DNA from: Flavobacteriia bacterium
GTDB taxonomy: Bacteria; Bacteroidota; Bacteroidia; Flavobacteriales; Flavobacteriaceae
Reading direction: 5' to 3'
Assembly (NCBI GenBank): GCA_011330545.1
Contig: DRQI01000310.1
Span: 1-8,702, forward strand
Length of the DNA: 8,702 nucleotides
Shown: positions 1-5,649 of the stretch, piece after piece
Layout of the letters: the number at the start of each line of letters is the position of its first letter
How positions within the stretch are numbered: the stretch's first letter is position 1
Program-made: the position numbers and the translations under genes
Notes under the pieces: model-generated
What the model was told of the DNA's origin: nothing
What the model saw: only the letters and a program-made list of their open reading frames with translations
Databases searched by the model: none

Positions 1-244
1 ATTATAAAACAATTAAAGGATAAAAACTCCTACATCAAATCCTTAAATTATTATTGTCTCCGTTCAATTATCATCCATTAAACGTTTCATTTTGCACTTT
101 ATTTAATAGAGTTATTACCAGTTATTAACCAATTTCAAAAAGGCCGCTATTTCTTGCTGTAGCACAACTTTAACACTTAATTCACATTTACGCCACAACA
201 AAAAATTAGAAATCGCCGTTATGTAAGTTTAACCTCTTTGTGCA
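1..244. other. AT-rich non-coding left edge
   Basis: No convincing gene, RNA or terminator is visible here. It holds an imperfect tandem 10-base repeat at 111-130 (GTTATTACCA then GTTATTAACC), an 8-base palindrome AAACGTTT at 80-87, and a loose 6-bp inverted repeat (AAGGAT at 16-21, ATCCTT at 40-45). A weak Bacteroidota -7-like string, TAAGTTTA, lies at 224-231. It is very close to the downstream ATG and has no TTG at the right distance, so I do not call it a promoter. The region must contain the leader of the DUF4407 gene unless transcription enters from outside the window. Confidence 0.5.
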
Positions 245-1348
245 ATGCTTAAAAACTTCTTTTGGATGTGCTCAGGCGCAGACCCCGACCTATTAAATAA
301 CAGTCCAAAATCTGAACAAATAAAATATGCCGGAATTGGCGGTACGATTTTCTTTACTGCTGTAATGGCATTTATATCAAGCTCGTATGCCTTGTATACC
401 GTATTTGATAATCTATATACTTCTATTGCTTTTGGATTAATATGGGGATTGCTCATTTTTAATTTAGACCGATTTATTGTTTCAACCATTAAAAAACGTA
501 ACAGTTTTTGGAAAGAACTCATACAAGCATCCCCCAGAATAGTATTGGCCGTTATTATTGCCGTAGTAATTTCTAAACCTCTAGAAATGAAAATTTTCGA
601 AAAGGAAATCAATCAAGTATTGTTAACACAAAAAAATGCTATGACGGTTCAAAATCAACAACAAATTGCCCAGCAATTTACTCCCGAAATAGATAGAATC
701 CAATCTGAGATTCAAGCGTTGAAAAATGATGTTACCGCCAAAGAAAAAGAAGTCAATGATTTATATGAAACCTATATCGCTGAAGCGGAAGGAAGAAAAG
801 GGACATTATTGATAGGCAAAGGCCCGGTATACAAAGAGAAACGCCAAAAACACGATGCTTTACTTCAAGAGTTGCAGCAGTTAAAAGAAAATAACAAAGT
901 TAAAATTTCTGAAAAAGAAACCTTAGTAGCACAACTTCGCAACCAACAAGAAACCCAAGTTAGCAGTAGCCAACCTATCATTGACGGATTTGACGGATTG
1001 ATGGCTAGAATGAATGCTTTAGGAAAACTTTCTTGGTTTCCGTCATTTTTCATTTTCCTTCTTTTTGTAGCTATTGAAACCGCACCGGTATTGGCAAAAA
1101 TTATGGCTCCAAAAGGAGCATACGACTTAAAATTTGAAGCGCAAGAAGATGCTTTGGCGGTTTGGGTAAGCCAACAAAAAAACCAACGTGCCGCTATGTT
1201 AACTACCGATATGGCTTTGAATGAAAAGGTATATTACGACGTTACCGAAGATGAAGAAGTATACACCTATAAAAAACAAAAGGCCAAAGATTTATTGAAA
1301 CTGCAATCTGATATTTTTTTTAAAAAACAGAGTGATATCTTGGGTTAG
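245..1348 (+). CDS. DUF4407 domain-containing membrane protein
   Basis: A 367-residue integral membrane protein of the DUF4407 family; its molecular function is not established. The N-terminal motif WMCSGAD (residues 7-13) is followed by predicted membrane segments at about 30-52, 57-77 and 97-115, with the conserved strings FNLDRF (72-77) and SKPLE (110-114). A long charged, Gln/Glu/Lys-rich stretch (about 120-240) should form a coiled coil, followed by a fourth membrane segment (about 265-287, ending ETAPVLAKIM). The C-terminal 80 residues are hydrophilic. This order of three membrane helices, coiled coil and one helix is the family's usual layout, and the length is normal. The ATG at 245 gives the usual family start MLKxFFW. 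The gene stands alone and converges on the PhnA-domain gene, with 46 bp between stop codons and no strong terminator. Family identity is fairly certain; any role is unknown. Confidence 0.9.
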   Translation: MLKNFFWMCSGADPDLLNNSPKSEQIKYAGIGGTIFFTAVMAFISSSYALYTVFDNLYTSIAFGLIWGLLIFNLDRFIVSTIKKRNSFWKELIQASPRIVLAVIIAVVISKPLEMKIFEKEINQVLLTQKNAMTVQNQQQIAQQFTPEIDRIQSEIQALKNDVTAKEKEVNDLYETYIAEAEGRKGTLLIGKGPVYKEKRQKHDALLQELQQLKENNKVKISEKETLVAQLRNQQETQVSSSQPIIDGFDGLMARMNALGKLSWFPSFFIFLLFVAIETAPVLAKIMAPKGAYDLKFEAQEDALAVWVSQQKNQRAAMLTTDMALNEKVYYDVTEDEEVYTYKKQKAKDLLKLQSDIFFKKQSDILG

Positions 1349-1394
1349 TGTAACATTGATTGCTGCTAACTTTTAACCTAACGGCAAGCTTAAA

Positions 1395-1976
1395 TCAATT
1401 TATTTTCTTTACGTATTTGGTAATAATGACGATATGTTGTCCGTCAACCTTGCCTTCAATATATTCGGCATTTTCAGGGTCTAAGGTAATTCTGCGTACT
1501 GCCGAGCCTTGTTTGGCCACCATACTAGAACCTTTTACTTTTAAATCTTTGATTAAAACCACACTATCTCCGGCCTTTAATATCGCACCATTGACGTCTC
1601 TATGGATTATTTTTTCACTTTCGTCAAGCCCTTCTCCGGTAGCTTGTGCCCATTGTAAGGTTTCATCATCCAAATACATCATGTCGAGTAAATCTTGGGG
1701 CCAGCCCTCTGCGCGTAAGCGAGAAAGCATACGCCAAGCTACTACCTGTACCGGCTTAAACTCGCTCCACATACTATCGTTAAGACAGCGCCAATGATTA
1801 ACATCAGTTGTATCGGGATTTTCAATTTGCGAAATACAGGTAGTACAAGCCAACAAGCTGCCGTCTATCCCTCCGGTAGAAACAGGTGGTACTTCATACA
1901 CATTTAAATTTTCAGCAGCACCACACAATTCGCATGTTGACCCGCTACGCGCTAACAATTCTTTTTTGACACTCAT
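1395..1976 (-). CDS. PhnA domain-containing zinc-ribbon protein (YjdM-like, long form)
   Basis: A 193-residue soluble protein. The N-terminus carries a probable zinc ribbon with CxxC pairs at Cys15/Cys18 and Cys44/Cys47. The Trp-rich middle (about 60-120) has no recognisable motif. The C-terminal PhnA/YjdM domain (about 125-192) starts at DVNGAILKAGDSV and includes the family pattern LKVKGSS. The E. coli protein PhnA (YjdM) has about 110 residues, so this is the longer form with an expanded middle. Despite the name, no phosphonate or C-P lyase gene is near, so phosphonate use should not be inferred; the biochemical role is unclear. It is transcribed divergently from the BlaI-type repressor, with a good promoter at 1999-2028 and an expected leader of only about 16 bases. 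It has no signal peptide, so it should be cytosolic. Family assignment is strong, function weak. Confidence 0.9.
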   Translation of the reverse strand: MSVKKELLARSGSTCELCGAAENLNVYEVPPVSTGGIDGSLLACTTCISQIENPDTTDVNHWRCLNDSMWSEFKPVQVVAWRMLSRLRAEGWPQDLLDMMYLDDETLQWAQATGEGLDESEKIIHRDVNGAILKAGDSVVLIKDLKVKGSSMVAKQGSAVRRITLDPENAEYIEGKVDGQHIVIITKYVKKIN

Positions 1977-1998
1977 TATCTATAATTATTTATGTTGG

Positions 1999-2028
1999 CA
2001 AAAGTAAGTGTTTCGCAGCCAATTACAA
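1999..2028 (-). promoter_or_regulatory. Bacteroidota-type promoter of the PhnA-domain gene
   Basis: Reading the minus strand, TTG (2028-2026), a 19-base spacer and TACTTTTG (2006-1999) match the consensus TTG-N17-23-TAnnTTTG exactly. The predicted transcript start, near 1992, leaves about 16 bases before the ATG at 1976. The -33 element is 11 bases from the nearer BlaI-like operator (2039-2054), so a bound repressor could touch polymerase here. That possible effect is an inference. Confidence 0.6.
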
Positions 2029-2038
2029 ATTTTTTATA

Positions 2039-2054
2039 TTCTACATTTGTAGAA
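2039..2054. promoter_or_regulatory. BlaI/MecI-like operator 1
   Basis: A perfect 16-base inverted repeat, TTCTACA-TT-TGTAGAA. Its core TACA-N2-TGTA is the half-site pair recognised by BlaI/MecI repressors in Gram-positive bacteria (CTACATATGTAG-type boxes). It lies about 50 bases upstream of the BlaI-type gene and covers the TTG (-33) element at 2047-2049 of that gene's predicted promoter. Binding has not been shown; the assignment rests on the palindrome, the known family motif and the position. Confidence 0.75.
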
Positions 2055-2077
2055 GTAAAATATTTATTCTATGTTTG
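2047..2077 (+). promoter_or_regulatory. Promoter of the BlaI-M56 operon
   Basis: TTG (2047-2049; TTTG if 2046 is included), a 20-base spacer and TATGTTTG (2070-2077) match the Bacteroidota consensus exactly. Transcription should start near 2083, giving a leader of about 14 bases before the ATG at 2097. The -33 element lies inside operator 1 and the -7 element inside operator 2, which would make this a tightly self-repressed promoter. Operator 1 also holds a second perfect -7-like string, TACATTTG (2042-2049), but no TTG lies at a suitable distance upstream of it. Confidence 0.65.
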
Positions 2078-2086
2078 TAGAATAAA
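2063..2086. promoter_or_regulatory. BlaI/MecI-like operator 2
   Basis: An inverted repeat with 9-base arms (TTTATTCTA and TAGAATAAA) around TGTTTG. The right half-site TGTA is intact; the left reads TATG instead of TACA, so it is likely the weaker site. Its centre is 28 bp from the centre of operator 1, just under three helical turns, so two repressor dimers could sit near the same helix face. It covers the -7 element of the operon promoter and ends 10 bases before the repressor's ATG. Confidence 0.65.
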
Positions 2087-2096
2087 ATAGTAACAG

Positions 2097-2468
2097 ATGA
2101 AATTATCAAAAGCAGAAGAAGAATTAATGAACCTTATTTGGGAATTAAAAAAAGGACTCTTAAAAGATTTATTAGAACAATACCCTAACCCAAAACCGGC
2201 CATAACAACCATCGCCACCTTATTAAAGCGTATGACTGACAAAGGTTTTGTAGGCTATACCCTTATCGGAAAATCGCGAGAATACTATCCTTTAATTTCT
2301 AAAAACGACTACTTCTCCAATCATGTAAACAGGCTTATTAAAAAATTTTTCAACAACAGTTCTGCGCAATTTGCCTCTTTTTTTACCAAAGAGACCCATT
2401 TGACCGAAAAAGAGTTAAAAGAACTGCGTGCTATTATTGACGAACAAATTCAACAAAAGAAATCATGA
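2097..2468 (+). CDS. BlaI/MecI/CopY family transcriptional repressor
   Basis: A 123-residue repressor, the usual length for the family. The N-terminal two-thirds forms a winged helix-turn-helix: opening helix LSKAEEELMNLIWEL (3-17), recognition region AITTIATLLKRMTDKG (35-50) and wing FVGYTLIGKSREYYPLI (51-67). The C-terminal helices (about 72-120) should mediate dimerisation. Family members bind TACA/TGTA palindromes as dimers and are inactivated by proteolysis triggered by the partner M56 protein; in staphylococcal BlaI the cut falls in this C-terminal region, and here the matching area is near SAQFASFF (89-96). The gene overlaps the M56 gene by ATGA, the classic translationally coupled pair. 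Two operator-like palindromes over its promoter indicate autoregulation. No target beyond its own operon, and possibly the divergent PhnA-domain gene, is visible in the window. Confidence 0.95.
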   Translation: MKLSKAEEELMNLIWELKKGLLKDLLEQYPNPKPAITTIATLLKRMTDKGFVGYTLIGKSREYYPLISKNDYFSNHVNRLIKKFFNNSSAQFASFFTKETHLTEKELKELRAIIDEQIQQKKS

Positions 2469-4777
2469 TACCCTACCTCCTGAAATTTACGGCTATTTTG
2501 TTGATTCTATTTTCTTTCTATACCTTTTTCTTAGAAAGCGAAAACATACATCAATTAAAACGGTTTTATCTTTTGCTATCAATAGTGGCCGCATTGATAA
2601 TTCCGTTGATTACCTTTACGCAATATATTGAACCTGAAAATTTTACCACATTTATAAATTCGCCCATATCACAAAAGGCCATCCAAACACCTTTTGAAAA
2701 TACTGCGGTAGGTAGCCCCAAAAAATTAAATTATATACTTATCATTTTATCTGTAATTTACGGATTAGGCGTACTTTTATTTGGTATCCGATTTGTCAAA
2801 AATATAAGAGGTATTTACCTTAAAATTAAACAATGCACTATTGTTAAAACAGAGAAGTATCTTCATGTATTGGTACCAAATTTTGTAATACCACATACCT
2901 TTTTAAACTACATCTTTTTAAACCGGCAAAAGTTTGAAGCGCAATTAATACCCAACGAAGTGTTATTGCACGAACAAGCCCACGCACGGCAAAAACATAC
3001 CTTAGATATCTTGTTTATAGAAGTATTACAAATTGTCTTTTGGTTTCATCCGTTGTGTTACTTTATCAAAAAATCTATCAAACTAAACCATGAATTTTTA
3101 GCAGATAAGGCCGTATTGAAAAACGGAATTAACCCCATCAGATATCAACAAATATTGCTCACTTTTTCTTCTTCGCTGCCGATGCATCAATTGTCTAATG
3201 CCATTAATTATGCTCCTTTAAAAAAAAGATTTACACTTATGAAAACACAAACATCCAAAAATGCCATTTGGTTACGAAGCCTTCTTCTATTGCCTTTGTT
3301 ATCTGTTTTAATTTATGGGTTTAGCAATAGGGATATTGTTCAAAAAGAAAACAACAATAAAGATACTATTCAAAATAAGAAAAGTGACATTACCATTTCA
3401 TTAGAAGAGGCCAACAACGCAAAGACTGATTACCTCAACACAGAAAAAGCCCGTTATTACCAGAATGTAACTTTTGAGTTTACTGATAAAAATAACAAAA
3501 GTGTCACTACCAAAACTTTTTCTGAACTATCTAAATCCGAAAAGCAGCGTTTGTGGGTTCCTAAAGTCCCCAAAAAGAAATCGCCTTCTCAAAAACTTTT
3601 ACGCAATTGGGCAAATACAAAAATATATGGTATTTGGATAGACGATAAAAGAATTAAAAATAGCCAACTAAGAAAATACAGTCCTACTGACTTTGATTTG
3701 TTTTATGTAAGTCCGTTAGCCAAAAATGCTAAGAATTATGGAAAACATTATTTTCAAGTTGATTTATATTCAAAAAATAAATACCGTGAATTGTATCAAA
3801 ATGGCATTCAGCCCTTGAGTAAGGGTACTATCCTATTTTTGTCAGGTGAAAAATTATCAAGAACAGAAGATGTCATTATACATATTGATGCTAATGGAAA
3901 AATGCTCTTAAACGATAAACCTGTTGAGCAAAAAGATTTAGAAAACAGCTTGCAACAGATAAATGCAACACTATCATTTGAGCAACGCAAAAAAAAGGTT
4001 TTTGCCAAAATATATGTTGAGCCATCTACCCCAATGGGGCTCGTCATCGATACAAAAATTGCATTGCGCAATTATGGCGTTCCTAATATTCATATTTCAT
4101 ACGTAGCAGTACCGACAAGGCAACAAAAGGCAACCCCTAAACAACTGGCAGAATACAATACACTGGCCAAAAAATACAACGCACAGCCTAAAGAACGCAG
4201 AATTGTAAAATTAAAAGATTTCAACCGTTTAGAGTATTTGTACCGTTTACTGTCTCCGGCACAAAAAGAAAGAGTAGAACCTTTTCCTGAGTTCCCGCCA
4301 CCGCCACCGGTTTCGTTGGCACCGGCTGCGCCTTCAACTCCAACGGTACCCACTGTTGAAAATGCTGATGTAGTTCAGCCTCCTGCGCCCGAAGACGTGC
4401 CTGAAAGTGAAGAACCTCATACAAAGAACCCTAAGAAGGTATCAAGCCAAAAAACGGGAAGTTTACTCATTCAAGGCAAAACGTATTATTACAATACTAA
4501 AAAAGGTATTGTTACGTATTATGATAACTACGGTAATGAAGTAGATAAAAACGGTAAGTTCATAACTCCTGAACCACCTCCACCACCCATTTCACCTTTA
4601 GACCATATTATTGAAATGGCCAAAAAAGGTGCTGTCTTTTATTTTGAAAATAAAAAAATAACATCTGACAGAGCCATCGAATTGCTCAAGAAAAATGACA
4701 AGATTAACATTTCTACCACTCAATCAGGTTCAAAAAAACCCATGGTTTCTTTGTCTGTAAAACCAATAAAACGCTAG
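2465..4777 (+). CDS. M56 family (BlaR1-like) membrane metallopeptidase, signal sensor
   Basis: A 770-residue integral membrane zinc protease and sensor. Predicted membrane segments lie at about 4-22, 34-53, 90-110 and 268-287. Between the last two is the cytosolic M56 domain with the zinc motif HEQAH (169-173) and downstream NHEFLAD (208-214), whose Glu210 fits the third ligand. On a signal it should cause loss of its partner repressor. The periplasmic part (about 288-770) is unlike the penicillin-binding sensor of true BlaR1. It has a flavobacterial-type module with KIYGIWIDDKRIKNSQL (386-402) and NYGKHYFQVDLY (424-435), an ExbD/TolR-like segment (about 468-549), a KLKDFNRLEYLY module (582-593), proline-rich stretches (606-655 and 702-709) and a C-terminal module (about 664-767) with GAVFYFENKKITSDRAIELL. 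No TonB C-terminal motif is seen. It starts at the ATGA overlap with the repressor gene. Class certain; ligand unknown. Confidence 0.92.
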   Translation: MIPYLLKFTAILLILFSFYTFFLESENIHQLKRFYLLLSIVAALIIPLITFTQYIEPENFTTFINSPISQKAIQTPFENTAVGSPKKLNYILIILSVIYGLGVLLFGIRFVKNIRGIYLKIKQCTIVKTEKYLHVLVPNFVIPHTFLNYIFLNRQKFEAQLIPNEVLLHEQAHARQKHTLDILFIEVLQIVFWFHPLCYFIKKSIKLNHEFLADKAVLKNGINPIRYQQILLTFSSSLPMHQLSNAINYAPLKKRFTLMKTQTSKNAIWLRSLLLLPLLSVLIYGFSNRDIVQKENNNKDTIQNKKSDITISLEEANNAKTDYLNTEKARYYQNVTFEFTDKNNKSVTTKTFSELSKSEKQRLWVPKVPKKKSPSQKLLRNWANTKIYGIWIDDKRIKNSQLRKYSPTDFDLFYVSPLAKNAKNYGKHYFQVDLYSKNKYRELYQNGIQPLSKGTILFLSGEKLSRTEDVIIHIDANGKMLLNDKPVEQKDLENSLQQINATLSFEQRKKKVFAKIYVEPSTPMGLVIDTKIALRNYGVPNIHISYVAVPTRQQKATPKQLAEYNTLAKKYNAQPKERRIVKLKDFNRLEYLYRLLSPAQKERVEPFPEFPPPPPVSLAPAAPSTPTVPTVENADVVQPPAPEDVPESEEPHTKNPKKVSSQKTGSLLIQGKTYYYNTKKGIVTYYDNYGNEVDKNGKFITPEPPPPPISPLDHIIEMAKKGAVFYFENKKITSDRAIELLKKNDKINISTTQSGSKKPMVSLSVKPIKR

Positions 4778-4791
4778 CTAAATTTACAAAA

Positions 4792-4829
4792 AAACGAGGC
4801 CTTGGATAACAGTATCCAAGGCCTCGTTT
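4792..4829. terminator. Bidirectional intrinsic terminator
   Basis: A perfect 17-bp stem (4792-4808 with 4813-4829) around the loop ACAG, GC-rich in the middle (CGAGGCC/GGCCTCG). It sits between two convergent genes, 14 bases after the M56 stop codon and 23 bases after the end of the small minus-strand gene. The minus-strand transcript would end in seven U's (A7 at 4788-4794), a strong signal; the plus-strand transcript has only a short UUU-A-U tail, so termination may be less efficient that way. Confidence 0.88.
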
Positions 4830-4852
4830 ATAACTATTTGTATATTTATTCC

Positions 4853-5158
4853 TTAATTTAACATACTTAATTCTATTTCTTTAGCAACCAAATCATATTC
4901 TTCTTCGGGTTTTGGTTGTTGTACTTTCGCTACCACTTTCTCAGCAAAATTATAGTCTACTTTCCTAAACCTATCTGCCCTGTATGCATGTTGGCCGCTT
5001 CTAGGGCTCTTTACTTCTTTTAATATCAACCCACCATCATAAGAATTAAAACCAACAACAGTATACATTTCATTCTTTTTTAGGCCTCCTAATCGAAACC
5101 ACCTTCTTTTATCATTAATGCAAACTACTATTTCTCCTATTTTAAATGTGCTATCCAT
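4853..5158 (-). CDS. Small hypothetical protein with an SH3-like N-terminal region
   Basis: A 101-residue soluble protein that I cannot assign to a named family. Residues 5-66 look like one small beta-barrel of the SH3/KOW kind: FKIGEIVVCIND, then GLKKNEMYTVVGF, then GGLILKEV, ending RADRFRKVD. Proteins with this pattern, as I remember them, occur as hypotheticals in Bacteroidota chromosomes and phages. The C-terminal 30 residues are acidic, probably helical, and end without a motif. The reading frame runs to a well-placed strong terminator (4792-4829), and codon use looks like that of the neighbours, which supports a real gene. It is transcribed alone, with 481 bp of non-coding DNA upstream. 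A large imperfect hairpin (5203-5250) would lie in its leader. The function is unknown; a nucleic-acid or protein-binding role is only a guess from the fold pattern. Confidence 0.75.
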   Translation of the reverse strand: MDSTFKIGEIVVCINDKRRWFRLGGLKKNEMYTVVGFNSYDGGLILKEVKSPRSGQHAYRADRFRKVDYNFAEKVVAKVQQPKPEEEYDLVAKEIELSMLN

Positions 5159-5202
5159 AATTCTTAATTTATAATTTATTAGCGATTCATTATAAAAACA
5201 AC

Positions 5203-5250
5203 TTATCAGTAAAAACTCCCCCTGTTTATAAAATTATTTTTATCTGATAA
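5203..5250. repeat. Imperfect inverted repeat, possible leader hairpin
   Basis: TTATCAG-TAAAAA (5203-5215) pairs with TTTTTA-T-CTGATAA (5237-5250): 13 base pairs with one bulged base and a 21-base loop. It lies 45-92 bases upstream of the small hypothetical gene, on the side from which that gene is transcribed. It could be a leader structure or a protein-binding site, and no U-run follows it on the minus strand. Confidence 0.4.
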
Positions 5251-5448
5251 TTTTTAAACAGTTAATTATAAGTAATTTAATTTTAATAAATTTTATCACT
5301 TTGAGGTTGACTATTTCGAAAATACTGAATTAAAACGTCTTTTTAATCCTCTTTATTGTTATACAATACTCAAAGAACAATTGTATTTATACTTTTCTTT
5401 AAGTGTATAAAATAAGCTATCGGTTTTTAAACTTTCAACTATCATCTC

Positions 5449-5479
5449 CAAAACTAGAAATCAATAATTTTAAAATCAA
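5449..5479 (-). promoter_or_regulatory. Candidate promoter for the small hypothetical gene
   Basis: On the minus strand, TTG (5479-5477), a 20-base spacer and TAGTTTTG (5456-5449) fit the Bacteroidota consensus. The predicted start, near 5443, would leave a leader of about 285 bases before the ATG at 5158, unusually long. The sequence is AT-rich, so a chance match is possible. No consensus promoter was found closer to the gene. Confidence 0.3.
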
Positions 5480-5519
5480 TAGCGAAACTAGGTAATTTTA
5501 AAATTCATGGTTTCTGGGT

Positions 5520-5549
5520 AGTGTTTTATTCTTATTCAATTAAAACACT
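5520..5549. repeat. Inverted repeat downstream of the dadA-like gene
   Basis: Perfect 9-base arms (AGTGTTTTA and TAAAACACT) around a 12-base loop, about 90 bases beyond the stop codon of the dadA-like gene. It could act as an RNA 3' end, but the stem is AT-rich. The nearest U-run (T5 at 5552-5556) serves the plus strand, where no gene ends, so a terminator call for the operon would be weak. Confidence 0.35.
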
Positions 5550-5630
5550 GATTTTTAGATAATTAAATATCTAACTCCTTTTATACGATTATAAACATAC
5601 GAATAGAATCTAAAGAAAATCTAAAGATTT

Positions 5631-5649
5631 GAAATTTTATTAAAATTTC
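5631..5649. repeat. AT-rich inverted repeat over the dadA-like stop codon
   Basis: Nine-base arms (GAAATTTTA and TAAAATTTC) around one central T span the last codons and stop codon of the dadA-like gene. With a one-base loop it cannot form a normal RNA hairpin without opening several pairs. It is more likely a chance AT-rich palindrome or a protein site than a terminator. Confidence 0.25.

Larger units (their letters stand above)
5159..5639. other. AT-rich non-coding gap with inverted repeats
   Basis: This gap of 481 bp separates the ends of two minus-strand transcription units and has no credible gene. It must hold the promoter of the 101-residue protein and any terminator of the DUF885-dadA operon. 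A candidate minus-strand promoter is TTG (5479-5477), 20 bases, TAGTTTTG (5456-5449), which would give a leader of about 285 bases. Inverted repeats are at 5203-5250, 5355-5367, 5386-5411, 5520-5549, 5555-5574 and 5631-5649. In DNA this AT-rich, several of these may be chance. Confidence 0.55.

Noticed and set aside
111..130. Near-tandem 10-base repeat as a regulatory iteron
   Set aside because: There are only two imperfect units, far from any promoter that can be recognised.
229..612. Open frame of 127 codons on the minus strand at the start of the DUF4407 gene
   Set aside because: It lies almost wholly antisense to a well-supported gene and has no recognisable protein features.
1360..1797. 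Open frame of 145 codons on the plus strand
   Set aside because: It is antisense to the PhnA-domain gene, whose cysteine pairs and domain are clear; the antisense product is low-complexity and Ser/Leu-rich.
3808..4424. Several minus-strand open frames within the M56 gene
   Set aside because: They are antisense to the proline-rich and ExbD-like coding region, and their Gly/Val-rich products reflect proline codons read backwards.
4454..4777. TonB C-terminal domain at the end of the M56 protein
   Set aside because: M56-TonB fusions are common in Bacteroidota and the proline-rich linker suggested one, but the typical TonB motif (YPxxAxxxxxxGxV) is absent.
5607..5627. Direct repeat AATCTAAAGA twice, 11 bases apart, possibly CRISPR-like or an iteron
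   Set aside because: There are only two copies, with no spacers of regular size, in AT-rich DNA next to a gene end.
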